Positions 1 through 6,419 of a stretch of DNA of 10,265 nt are shown here, in pieces. Made by a program: the position numbers and the translations under genes. Position 1 is the first letter of the stretch. Every line of letters starts with the position of its first letter. Source of the stretch: Candidatus Methanovirga meridionalis (GTDB lineage: Archaea; Methanobacteriota; Methanobacteria; Methanobacteriales; Methanobacteriaceae). The stretch lies in contig JAITPS010000122.1 of the NCBI GenBank assembly GCA_031289325.1, positions 1 through 10,265 on the forward strand, in the 5' to 3' direction. The notes under the pieces are model-generated. The model searched no databases. It saw only the letters and a list, made by a program, of their open reading frames with translations, and was not told the DNA's origin.

Positions 1-130
1 TCTATAATTTTAAATTTTAAATAATATAAATTTATTTTAATTAATATAAATAATTTTAAATTAATATTTCTTAAAAATATTTATTTTTAAAAAAGTTATT
101 TATTAAGAACTTTATCAAACCCACTATATT
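1..130 (-). repeat. Dispersed AT-rich element, copy D (partial, cut by window edge)
   Basis: The reverse complement of 1-130 aligns well with 3167-3363. Shared blocks include aatatagt, tttgataaa, ttcttaataaataa, aaaaataaatatt, attaattaaaataa and aaatttaaaattataga. This copy has one unit where copy A has four 21-bp units. Its other end lies outside the window. The block also covers most of the spacer downstream of lhr; no gene is seen in 1-214. Confidence 0.8.
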
Positions 131-234
131 TATTCCTCAATCATCATTTAGTTTTTTATTCCTCAATCATCATTTAGTTTTTTATTCCTTAATCATCATT
201 TAGTTTTTTATTCCTCAATCATCATTTAGTTTTT
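131..234. repeat. 26-bp tandem repeat, 4 copies, overlapping the lhr stop codon
   Basis: Four consecutive 26-bp units (131-156, 157-182, 183-208, 209-234) begin tattcctcaatcatcattta. Only the third differs, with cctta for cctca. The fourth unit contains the final lhr codons (LNDD) and its TGA stop at 215-217. The other three are extra copies of the gene's 3' end lying downstream of the stop. Every copy keeps a stop on the lhr strand (TGA, or TAA in the variant). Confidence 0.97.
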
Positions 235-2809
235 CTTTAATTTTTTTAAGAATAGCTTTATGAGTTCTTTTTACAAAACTCGCTTTATCGTTTGGTGATA
301 AAACATCTAAGTAACCTTGAGATACAAGATTAAATCCAAATGGTGATGGAATTATTGTATTTATAGTTTTTATCTCCATCTCTTTTGATCCTATTTGCTC
401 AATGACTTTTTTAGCATTATAAACATCCATGTAATCTTCGATGACTTCTCTTCGAGATTCTTTTAATATTGGAAAATCGTTATCAATCTCTTCAACAAAG
501 TTTTTTAATATTTTCCCTCTAACTTGCTGTCTTCCAACTGATTTTTCCTTACCTTTATATTTTCTAAGAGTCATTAATGAACGCCCAGCACAATGTCTAA
601 ATCTACTTGATAAGATTTCGGTTTTTTCAATAGCTTTAATAAGAGTATCTTTAAAAGTTTCTGATTTTAAAGATTTAAAACCTTCTAATCCATAAATCTT
701 ATTATCGCTACTTAAATAGAATCCATTGTCAGATATTGAAATTGTAATATCTACATTATACTTTTCAGATATTAAGTAAGCAACAGCTCGAGATAATGCA
801 TCGTTTACTTTTCTCCCATATAAGCTATGGAAAATAACAAACTTCTTACCTCCAAAGCCTGTGTAGTATTCAATTAATAAGATTTTATTGGTTGGAATTA
901 TAGCATAATTGTACTGTTCATTGAAGTATTCATATAGTGAATTAGCTCCAAACTCATCAATATAAAGATATTCCTTTAAAAAATCCATTATCTCTTTTTT
1001 AGTTCTTTTGGCTTGAAACTTAGTTTCAAGTATTCTTCTAAATCTTTGAATTTCAATAGCTAATTCAAAGGATAGTGGAAGTTGTCCTGAAAACCATGAA
1101 GGAATAGTTGGAGGTCCAGATGCAGGTGAAACATTTATTGTCATTCCTTTAGAATAATTAAATCTATAAATAGAACCACCAAGAACAAAAGTATCTCCTT
1201 TTTTAAGTTTATCCATGAATTCATGATTAATTTTTCCAATAGGATTATTTTCCAGCTTTACTAAGACATTTGAACTATCTGGAATTGTACCCACATTTGT
1301 TGAATAAATTACACGAGCCAATCTACCCTTTTTCCCAAAAATATTCTTATCATAATCTATCCATATTTTAGGATAAATGTATCTATCTTCAAGTTCAATG
1401 TACTCTCCTGCAAGATAACTAAGAACATCTTCGTATTCATCTCTACTTAAATCAACATAATTATAACTTTTTCTTATTACATCATAACAATAATCTATAT
1501 CCCAAACATTTTCAATTGCCATTCCATATATGTGTTGTGATAAAACATCCAATGAATTTTTAATTATTCTAAGTTTTTCAATCTTGTTATCTTTTATTGA
1601 TTTTAAAATTATTGAACATTCAACTAAATCATCTCTATCTGTTACAAGAATTCTTCCCTTTGATTTTTCACCAATTTTATGTCCACTTCTGCCAATTCTC
1701 TGTAATGCTCGTGATACAGATTTTGGAGAGTTAATTAAAACAACCAAATCAATATATCCAATATCTATTCCAAGTTCAAGTGAAGTTGAACTAATAACAC
1801 TCTTTAACTTTCCTTTCTTTAAACTTTCTTCAGTTAATAATCTTCTTTCCTTTGAAAGAGAGGAATGATGATTCATGATATTATTTGTATTGTAATGTTC
1901 TGGAAACATTTTAATAAGATTATACAAAACACTTTCTGCTCCTGATCGTGTGTTTGTGAAAACAAGTGTTGTTTTATGTTTACATATTAACTCATCTAAA
2001 AGATTATACATTGCAAGTCGTGTTTCTTCACTATCAGCTATTACAATATCATCCACTGGAGAGATAACCTCAATATCTAATTTTTTTAAATAGTTAACAT
2101 CAACTATTAAACAATCACGAGGAACACCATACTCAAAACCAACTAAAAAATTAGCTATTTTCTCAAGAGGTGAAACCGTAGCAGAAAGACCAATCCGTGT
2201 AAAATTACCTATTAAATGTTGTAATCGTTCAAGAGATAAATTTAAATCAACCCCTCTTTTATTCTCAGCAAAACTATGAATCTCATCAACAATAACATAT
2301 TTAACATTTACTAACTTCTCTTTAAATTTAGGTGCAACAAGTAAAATAGATAATGTTTCAGGAGTTGTTATAAGAATATGAGGTGGCTTTTTTAACATTT
2401 TACTTCTTTGATATTGAGTAGTATCACCTGTTCTTACAGCTTTTCTAATACCAGTATCCCAATTAGCTATTTTCTCAATTTCTTTTAAAGGAATATCTAA
2501 ATTCCTGTCTATATCATTATCCAATGCTTTAAGTGGAGATATATAAATACAGTAAACATTATCTTCCAATTCACCTCTCTCTGATAAGAATATGAGTTCA
2601 CTTATAATTGATAGGAAAGCTGTTAAAGTCTTACCAGAACCTGTGGGTGATGAGATAAGAATATTATTCTGTTTATGAATATCTACAATTGATTGTTTTT
2701 GGGCAGGTGTAAAATCCTTAAAATTCAAATCAAACCATTTCTTAACTAAAGGATGAAAAATTTTATAAATCTCTTTTTTTGTGTAAGATTTTGTTTGTCT
2801 TTTAATCAT
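215..2809 (-). CDS. lhr: Lhr-family superfamily 2 ATP-dependent helicase (archaeal aLhr2 type)
   Basis: Complete 864-residue ATP-dependent helicase. Visible motifs in order: FTPAQ (about 33-37), Walker A SSPTGSGKT (53-61), SPLKAL (91-96), TTPETL (148-153), DEIH (175-178), SAT (209-211), TLVFTNTRSGAE (281-292), HHSSLS (314-319), SLELGIDIG (343-351) and QRIGRSGH (370-377). HHSSLS and QRIGRSGH are typical of Lhr rather than generic DEAD-box proteins. The rest (about 400-860) fits the winged-helix, beta-barrel and DEAD/H-associated regions, including SRFRHCAGRSLMTLRKYKG (735-753). The length fits the archaeal form, which lacks the long bacterial C-terminal extension. In the family, these enzymes translocate 3'-5' on single strands, unwind DNA or RNA:DNA duplexes and are linked to repair. 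The ATG at 2809 has no Shine-Dalgarno match, and a TATA-like box about 25 nt upstream suggests a leaderless mRNA. The last codons and stop lie inside a 26-bp tandem repeat. It is probably monocistronic. Confidence 0.95.
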   Translation of the reverse strand: MIKRQTKSYTKKEIYKIFHPLVKKWFDLNFKDFTPAQKQSIVDIHKQNNILISSPTGSGKTLTAFLSIISELIFLSERGELEDNVYCIYISPLKALDNDIDRNLDIPLKEIEKIANWDTGIRKAVRTGDTTQYQRSKMLKKPPHILITTPETLSILLVAPKFKEKLVNVKYVIVDEIHSFAENKRGVDLNLSLERLQHLIGNFTRIGLSATVSPLEKIANFLVGFEYGVPRDCLIVDVNYLKKLDIEVISPVDDIVIADSEETRLAMYNLLDELICKHKTTLVFTNTRSGAESVLYNLIKMFPEHYNTNNIMNHHSSLSKERRLLTEESLKKGKLKSVISSTSLELGIDIGYIDLVVLINSPKSVSRALQRIGRSGHKIGEKSKGRILVTDRDDLVECSIILKSIKDNKIEKLRIIKNSLDVLSQHIYGMAIENVWDIDYCYDVIRKSYNYVDLSRDEYEDVLSYLAGEYIELEDRYIYPKIWIDYDKNIFGKKGRLARVIYSTNVGTIPDSSNVLVKLENNPIGKINHEFMDKLKKGDTFVLGGSIYRFNYSKGMTINVSPASGPPTIPSWFSGQLPLSFELAIEIQRFRRILETKFQAKRTKKEIMDFLKEYLYIDEFGANSLYEYFNEQYNYAIIPTNKILLIEYYTGFGGKKFVIFHSLYGRKVNDALSRAVAYLISEKYNVDITISISDNGFYLSSDNKIYGLEGFKSLKSETFKDTLIKAIEKTEILSSRFRHCAGRSLMTLRKYKGKEKSVGRQQVRGKILKNFVEEIDNDFPILKESRREVIEDYMDVYNAKKVIEQIGSKEMEIKTINTIIPSPFGFNLVSQGYLDVLSPNDKASFVKRTHKAILKKIKEKLNDD

Positions 2810-2828
2810 TGTATAGACTAATTTGTTT

Positions 2829-2842
2829 TTATATTTATATTA
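2829..2842 (-). promoter_or_regulatory. Putative TATA box of lhr, probably giving a leaderless transcript
   Basis: On the minus strand this stretch reads as an ATATAAATATA-type TATA box centred near 2836. Archaeal transcription usually starts about 25 nt downstream, here about 2810, one base before the lhr ATG (2809). With no Shine-Dalgarno match before that ATG, a leaderless mRNA is the simplest reading. The box is seen in the sequence; the start site is inferred. Confidence 0.45.
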
Positions 2843-2863
2843 TTTTTACATAATGATTTTGAA

Positions 2864-2885
2864 AAACTATATTGTAGTATAGTTT
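2864..2885. promoter_or_regulatory. Perfect 8-bp inverted repeat upstream of lhr
   Basis: AAACTATA, a 6-base spacer, then TATAGTTT: a perfect dyad with arms of 8 bp. It lies about 22 bp upstream of the putative lhr TATA box, where an archaeal activator or repressor could bind. It is not obviously part of a tandem array. No regulator can be named, and AT-rich DNA produces some dyads by chance. Confidence 0.35.
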
Positions 2886-2949
2886 AGAACCAAATTTTTA
2901 CACTTTAAAAACTTTAGTTTTAACTTAGAAACGAAAAATTTTTGATTTT

Positions 2950-2989
2950 CCTAAGTTATCTTCGATAATCCTAAGTTATTTTCGATAAT
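2950..2989. repeat. 20-bp tandem repeat, 2 copies, hairpin-forming
   Basis: Units cctaagttatcttcgataat (2950-2969) and a one-base variant (2970-2989). Each contains a short dyad, TTATC-TTC-GATAA in the first copy. The arm CTAAGTTA at 2951-2958 also pairs perfectly with TAACTTAG at 2921-2928. Confidence 0.9.
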
Positions 2990-3022
2990 AAATCTTTGAT
3001 TTTTTCCACTTTAAAAATTTTT

Positions 3023-3130
3023 TAATTTTTATTAAAATATTCTAATTTTTATTAAAATATTCTAATTTTTATTAAAATATTCTAATTTTTATTAAAATAT
3101 TCTAATTTTTATTAAAATATTCTAATTTTT
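3023..3130. repeat. 20-bp tandem repeat, about 5.4 copies
   Basis: The unit tctaatttttattaaaatat is repeated head to tail without mismatch from 3023 to 3130, starting and ending with partial units. It has a single C per 20 bases. The period is close to two helical turns, so its A/T tracts are in phase. Confidence 0.97.
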
Positions 3131-3190
3131 AAAATTATCTAATAAAAACTATTAATTTATAATTAAAATATAGTATCTTTGATAAAATTC

Positions 3191-3274
3191 TTAATAAATA
3201 ATTTTTTTAAATTAATAAATAATTTTTTTAAATTAATAAATAATTTTTTTAAATTAACAAATAATTTTTTTAAA
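3191..3274. repeat. 21-bp tandem repeat, 4 copies
   Basis: Four 21-bp units begin ttaataaataattttttt (3191-3211, 3212-3232, 3233-3253, 3254-3274). The last has one change (t to c). The unit contains no G or C. It is a local expansion inside dispersed element copy A; copy D has the unit once. Confidence 0.96.
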
Positions 3275-3344
3275 AATAAATATTATTAAATAATACTAAT
3301 TTAAAATTAATTATATTAATTAAAATAAGCCCATATTAATTGAA

Positions 3345-3424
3345 ATTTAAAATTATAGATTTTTATTTAAAATTATAGATTTTTATTTAAAATTATAGAT
3401 TTTTATTTAAAATTATAGATTTTT
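3345..3424. repeat. 20-bp tandem repeat, 4 copies
   Basis: Four identical units of atttaaaattatagattttt (3345-3364, 3365-3384, 3385-3404, 3405-3424). The corresponding stretch is single in dispersed copies B and C and at the edge of copy D, so this array is an expansion specific to copy A. Confidence 0.97.
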
Positions 3425-3614
3425 ATAAATTAATATTTAAAATTAAATAATTTAATAAAAAAATTTATTTAATAAAAAATTTATTAATCAAAATTTAAGA
3501 ACTTTTTCATAATGATCACATTTTATTTTATTTATTTTTTAAAAATAATAATTTTAATTTTAAAAAGTTGATTTTAATAAAAATTAAAAGTGGTAATTTT
3601 TTCAAAAATTTAAG

Positions 3615-3657
3615 TTTTATAATAAACAAACTTTTTATAATAAACAAACTTTTTATA
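3615..3657. repeat. About 18-bp tandem repeat, 2.4 copies
   Basis: ttttataataaacaaac (3615-3631) is followed by tttttataataaacaaac (3632-3649) and a partial third unit tttttata (3650-3657). No gene overlaps it. Confidence 0.9.
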
Positions 3658-3902
3658 AATGATTTAAAAGTTATTAGCTTCAATTAAAAGTAAAAAAAGA
3701 TTTTTTAGGTATGTACAAATATTTTTAGAATAAAAAATTAGGAAAAATATCTTATCAATTAGATTTAACACATTTCTAAAATAACTGAGAAAGCATTACT
3801 TAAAAATGTCAAATAAAATAAAAAAAAGTATTATATTGATGTAAAAATTGTAAAAATGTTTTTAATTAATCATTATTTTTAAAAATTTTATAGTTTTAAA
3901 CT

Positions 3903-3982
3903 TAGAAAATCTGAAAGGTTTTCCTGAAAGGTTTTCCTTTTTGAGCTTTTTTATCTCAGTTAGAAAATTCGAAAGATTTTCT
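3903..3982. repeat. Hairpin-forming direct repeats near the mtd 3' side
   Basis: AGAAAAT-TCGAAAG-ATTTTCT (3962-3982) is a perfect 7-bp stem around a 7-base loop. A related stem, GAAAATC/GGTTTTC with one U-G wobble, lies at 3905-3923, and its right half ctgaaaggttttc is duplicated in tandem (3911-3923, 3924-3936). Both repeats start with ttagaaaa. They lie 100-180 bp beyond the mtd stop, so they could fold in a read-through mtd transcript, but a role is not shown. Confidence 0.6.
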
Positions 3983-4050
3983 TTAACTTACAAACATTAT
4001 TTCATAAACTATAAAATAAAAAATATTTGAAAAATATTTGAAAATAATAA

Positions 4051-4078
4051 AAATGTTAAAAAAAAGAAAAAGTAAGTT
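4051..4078 (-). terminator. Putative oligo-T terminator of mtd
   Basis: Just after the mtd stop the coding strand reads CTTTTTCTTTTTTTT and then further T-rich sequence. Archaeal intrinsic termination relies mainly on such T tracts, with no need for a hairpin. An 11-bp direct duplication (aaatatttgaa type, about 4019-4042) follows it. Confidence 0.5.
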
Positions 4079-4082
4079 ATGT

Positions 4083-4913
4083 TTAAGATGGTTTATCTAA
4101 AAATACTGTTTTTGAGAGAACAGAACCATCTCCACCATGTGGAGTTCTTAAAATAGTATCATTACTTTTCTCAATTTCTCTTGCTTCGGTTGCTAATTTA
4201 GCAGCTATAGCAATTAATTCATGAGCTGCAGCAACTAAAGGAATATATCTTTCAGATTCTTTAACCATGAAACATCCTTTCAAGTCAATATCAGCAACTT
4301 TTTCAGCAGATTCATAAGCAGCTATTGCTTTTGCTTTAGCATACCCGTTTTTAAATCCTGCAGCTTCAACAGCTTTTTCAGATGTGATGATTATTTTTGG
4401 TAATTCTAATGATTTGCCTGCATCAGCATCAGCTATAAGTGCATCAATTGCTTTTTGAACAACTCTGTAAGCACCAGTTAAAGCTAAAACTTTGATAACA
4501 TCTGCATTGAAAGAAGCCATTTCAGTTGGGTCAAGCCATTCTCTTCTTGCACCAATCATCGGGTCTCCTTTAACAATTATGTAACCTAATCCTTGTTCAT
4601 TCAGTTCATCTTTTTTACCTGCTCCTGGAGCATCACCAATGATGACAGAAGGAATATCATATCCAGATAATATTTCTCTTGCTTTAGCAGGTCCTGGAGC
4701 ACCTGGGTTTGGACTTATGAATATTGCAAAATCTGGGTTGAATTCTTTAACTTTAGGAACTACCTCTTCCACTTGCTCAGGACTCATTTTAGCACCAGAA
4801 CCAATTACTCTTACATCAATATTTGGTCTGTCTGCACGTTCGTCAAGCAATAAATCTAATACTGGTGAAGTACCAATATTTCCACTTTTTATTATTCCAA
4901 TTTTAACTACCAT
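4083..4913 (-). CDS. mtd: F420-dependent methylenetetrahydromethanopterin dehydrogenase
   Basis: Complete 276-residue Mtd, the usual family length. It reversibly oxidises methylene-H4MPT to methenyl-H4MPT with coenzyme F420, a cytosolic step of CO2-reducing methanogenesis; the family forms homohexamers. Recognisable stretches are KIGIIKSGNIGTSPVLDLLL (4-23), SPNPGAPGPAKAR (67-79), GDAPGAGKKDEL (93-104), GDPMIGARREWLDPTEM (116-132) and the C-terminal RTPHGGDGSVL (256-266). The gene stands alone in AT-rich spacer with no methanogenesis genes beside it, so it is probably monocistronic. Its Ala- and Gly-rich coding sequence is clearly richer in G+C than the surrounding spacer. The start is supported by GTGAT three nucleotides before the ATG and a TATA-like box further upstream. 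A T-rich tract (coding strand) directly follows the stop. Identification rests on near full-length family recognition and is very secure. Confidence 0.98.
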   Translation of the reverse strand: MVVKIGIIKSGNIGTSPVLDLLLDERADRPNIDVRVIGSGAKMSPEQVEEVVPKVKEFNPDFAIFISPNPGAPGPAKAREILSGYDIPSVIIGDAPGAGKKDELNEQGLGYIIVKGDPMIGARREWLDPTEMASFNADVIKVLALTGAYRVVQKAIDALIADADAGKSLELPKIIITSEKAVEAAGFKNGYAKAKAIAAYESAEKVADIDLKGCFMVKESERYIPLVAAAHELIAIAAKLATEAREIEKSNDTILRTPHGGDGSVLSKTVFLDKPS

Positions 4914-4916
4914 TTT

Positions 4917-4921
4917 ATCAC
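4917..4921 (-). promoter_or_regulatory. Ribosome-binding site of mtd
   Basis: On the minus strand GTGAT lies three bases before the mtd ATG. It matches the 3' part of the archaeal GGAGGTGATC consensus, for which short spacing is normal, and fixes the start. Confidence 0.6.
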
Positions 4922-4950
4922 ATATACTAAGTATTTATAATATATTAATG

Positions 4951-4961
4951 TATTTATAATA
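4951..4961 (-). promoter_or_regulatory. Putative TATA box of mtd
   Basis: The minus strand reads TTATAAATA here. A start about 25 nt downstream falls near 4926-4930, giving a leader of about 15 nt that includes the GTGAT site. A second TTATAAATA at 4932-4940 is too close to the ATG to leave room for that site. The 11-base palindrome ATACTTAGTAT (4924-4934) lies between this box and the start codon, at or just upstream of the predicted transcription start. Confidence 0.5.
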
Positions 4962-5215
4962 AACTATTATTACATTCACTATTTATTGTGGTTACATATT
5001 AAATAATTTGTGATTTGATTAAAACCATTAAGTATATAAGTAAAAAAATAATTAGTTTTTTCATGGTTTAATAATATAAAGAAAAGACAATGATTCTTAT
5101 AACATTGCTAAATCCAATTTATAATCTATTTTTACAGCTTTCCCCATAGGAGTAACCATTAATAGCTAAAAAAATCTTTTTTTTTATTTTCAATTAAAAT
5201 TAATCATTTTTATTA

Positions 5216-5261
5216 CATCAACTTATTATTATTTTAAGCATCAACTTATTATTATTTTAAG
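5216..5261. repeat. 23-bp tandem repeat, 2 copies
   Basis: Two identical 23-bp units (5216-5238, 5239-5261) begin catcaacttattattatttt. They are non-coding and lie about 300 bp upstream of mtd. Confidence 0.95.
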
Positions 5262-5300
5262 CTTATAAAATCTAAAATTTTTTAAAAAGTTCCACATTAA

Positions 5301-5463
5301 TGACATTATTCATATTCCTTAAATTCTAAAATGGTAATTTTTTTTATTAAATTAGTCATTATGTTAAAGTTCTTAAATTTTTGAATGATAATTTTTTTTA
5401 TTAAATTATTTAATTTTAAATATAATTTTATAAAAATCTATAATTTTAAATTTTAAATAATAT
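5301..5463 (-). repeat. Dispersed AT-rich element, copy B, with internal ~53-bp duplication
   Basis: The reverse complement reads tttatattatttaaaattt, tataga, attatatttaaaattaaata, tttaagaac and cataatgac, matching copies A and C in order. The end of the element is duplicated here as two diverged units of about 53 bp (5304-5356, 5357-5408) sharing cattat, taattttttttattaaatta and related blocks. The left-end block also matches 1-30 in the same orientation as copy D. Confidence 0.8.
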
Positions 5464-5483
5464 AAATACAATTTGATTTAAAA

Positions 5484-5760
5484 ATGATATTAGATGATGA
5501 CACAGAAGAGAAAAGAAGAATATTGATTAATATAATTAAGACAAATGAAAAAAATTTAGTTTAAAATAAGAAAAACCATCGCATCCCATAAAAAATCCAC
5601 AACAATCTAAATTTCGCATGAATTTAAGAAAAAACTTCTGAAAAAAGAAGTTATATATGAAATGTGGCTCAAATAGAAAAGTTTAAAAAAATTAAAAATT
5701 GTTTCTTATGTTGACAGCATTGGAGTTAATAACTACAAATATTTATATGATATAAAATAA
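5484..5760 (+). pseudogene. Possible decayed coding segment, family unknown
   Basis: This stretch is less AT-skewed and more protein-like than its flanks. An ATG at 5484 opens MILDDDTEEKRRILINIIKT and ends at a TAA at 5562-5564. In another plus-strand frame, 5611-5673 reads ISHEFKKKLLKKEVIYEMWL plus K, then a TAG (5674-5676), then a frame ending VSYVDSIGVNNYKYLYDIK with TAA at 5758. A frameshift plus a stop in one ancestral gene would explain this. I cannot assign a family, and chance is not excluded. Confidence 0.25.
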
Positions 5761-5878
5761 AATAGTTTCAAATAAAAATTAGAATAATACAATCTTTTAC
5801 TATAAAATTAGTAACCTACCTAATATTTATAAACTTTCTCAGTAATCTTTTAAATTCATTTATATTAAAATTCAAGGA

Positions 5879-5998
5879 TTTTTATAAAGATAATTTTTAT
5901 AAAGACAATTTTTATAAAGATAATTTTTATAAAGATAATTTTTATAAAGATAATTTTTATAAAGACAATTTTTATAAAGACAATTTTTATAAAGACAA
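5879..5998. repeat. 15-bp tandem repeat, 8 copies
   Basis: Eight head-to-tail units of tttttataaaga(t/c)aa. The only variation is T or C at one position, in the order T C T T T C C C. The array lies in a plus-strand frame open from 5853 to the TAA at 6066-6068, which reads (FYKDN)7-FYKDK and then YNLEKVIKSLVKYYTLDSI. There is no ATG or ribosome-binding site, so no CDS is called. Confidence 0.97.
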
Positions 5999-6389
5999 AT
6001 ATAATTTGGAAAAGGTTATAAAAAGTTTGGTAAAGTATTATACATTGGACTCTATAAAGTTCTTTTAATAAATAATTTTTTTTAAAATGAATATTATAAT
6101 GATGGAAAAATGTTTTTAATTAATCACTTATTTTTAAATATCTTATTGTTGAAAATTTATTTTCAACTTAGGAGAATTTATTCACCTGTTTAAAAATTTC
6201 AAATTAAAATTGAATTAATTTTTTAAATAATAATTTTTATTTCTTTATTTTTAAAAATAATAACTATAATTTTTTTAATTAAAAATTTAATAATCATGTT
6301 TAATTTTTAAAAAATTCATTATTGAACTTGTTCAATTAGAAAAACAAAGTTTTTTCTGTACTTAAAAACATTATTTCATATAATATATT

Positions 6390-6419
6390 AAAATATATTA
6401 ATTTAAAATATATTAATTT
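6390..6419. repeat. 15-bp tandem repeat, 2 copies
   Basis: Two units of aaaatatattaattt (6390-6404, 6405-6419) lie at the left side of dispersed copy C. Copy A has a similar but non-duplicated block near 3290-3330. Confidence 0.9.

Larger units (their letters stand above)
3167..3517 (+). repeat. Dispersed AT-rich element, copy A (expanded)
   Basis: This is the longest copy. It runs from aatatagtatctttgataaa (3167) through the 21-bp and 20-bp arrays, then atatttaaaattaaataa, a 16-17-bp duplicated block (3451-3483), atcaaaatttaagaac and cataatgatc (3508-3517). It aligns with copies B (inverted), C (direct) and D (inverted). No open reading frame, terminal inverted repeat or target duplication is evident, so it is described only as a dispersed repeat. 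Confidence 0.8.
2810..4082. other. Gene-free AT-rich spacer between lhr and mtd
   Basis: This 1273-bp spacer contains no credible gene. It holds the lhr promoter, a perfect inverted repeat, at least seven tandem arrays, copy A of a dispersed element and a cluster of hairpin-forming repeats (2921-2989 and 3903-3982). The mtd 3' T-rich tract lies at its right end. Around 3711-3779 a frame reads MYKYF, stop, then NKKLGKISYQLDLTHF, stop. This may be a scrap of a lost gene, but it is too short to assign. Confidence 0.85.

Noticed and set aside
131..234. Attachment or integration site at the lhr 3' end
   Set aside because: Four adjacent copies with no integrase or inserted element fit tandem duplication better than site-specific integration.
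441..695. Plus-strand open frame of 84 codons inside lhr
   Set aside because: It is antisense to conserved lhr sequence and has no family resemblance; it is a shadow frame.
1530..1868. Plus-strand open frame of 112 codons inside lhr
   Set aside because: It lies opposite helicase motifs V and VI and reads as hydrophobic low-complexity sequence; it is a shadow of the real gene.
3023..3424. CRISPR array
   Set aside because: The repeats are directly contiguous with no unique spacers, and no cas genes are nearby.
2810..4082. Replication origin, because of extreme AT richness and repeats
   Set aside because: No full-length Orc1/Cdc6 gene or recognisable origin-box dyads accompany it; the partial ORC-like ATPase lies 5 kb away beside gatE.
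4639..4959. Plus-strand open frame of 106 codons overlapping mtd and its promoter
   Set aside because: It is antisense to highly conserved mtd codons and runs into the mtd promoter; it is not credible as a gene.
5493..5640. C/D-box small RNA, suggested by gatgatga at about 5493 and ctga at about 5638
   Set aside because: The boxes are about 140 bases apart, much too far for an archaeal C/D RNA, and no internal D'/C' boxes are seen.
5853..6068. CDS for an FYKDN repeat protein
   Set aside because: There is no ATG, GTG or TTG start before the array and no ribosome-binding site; kept only as a finding.
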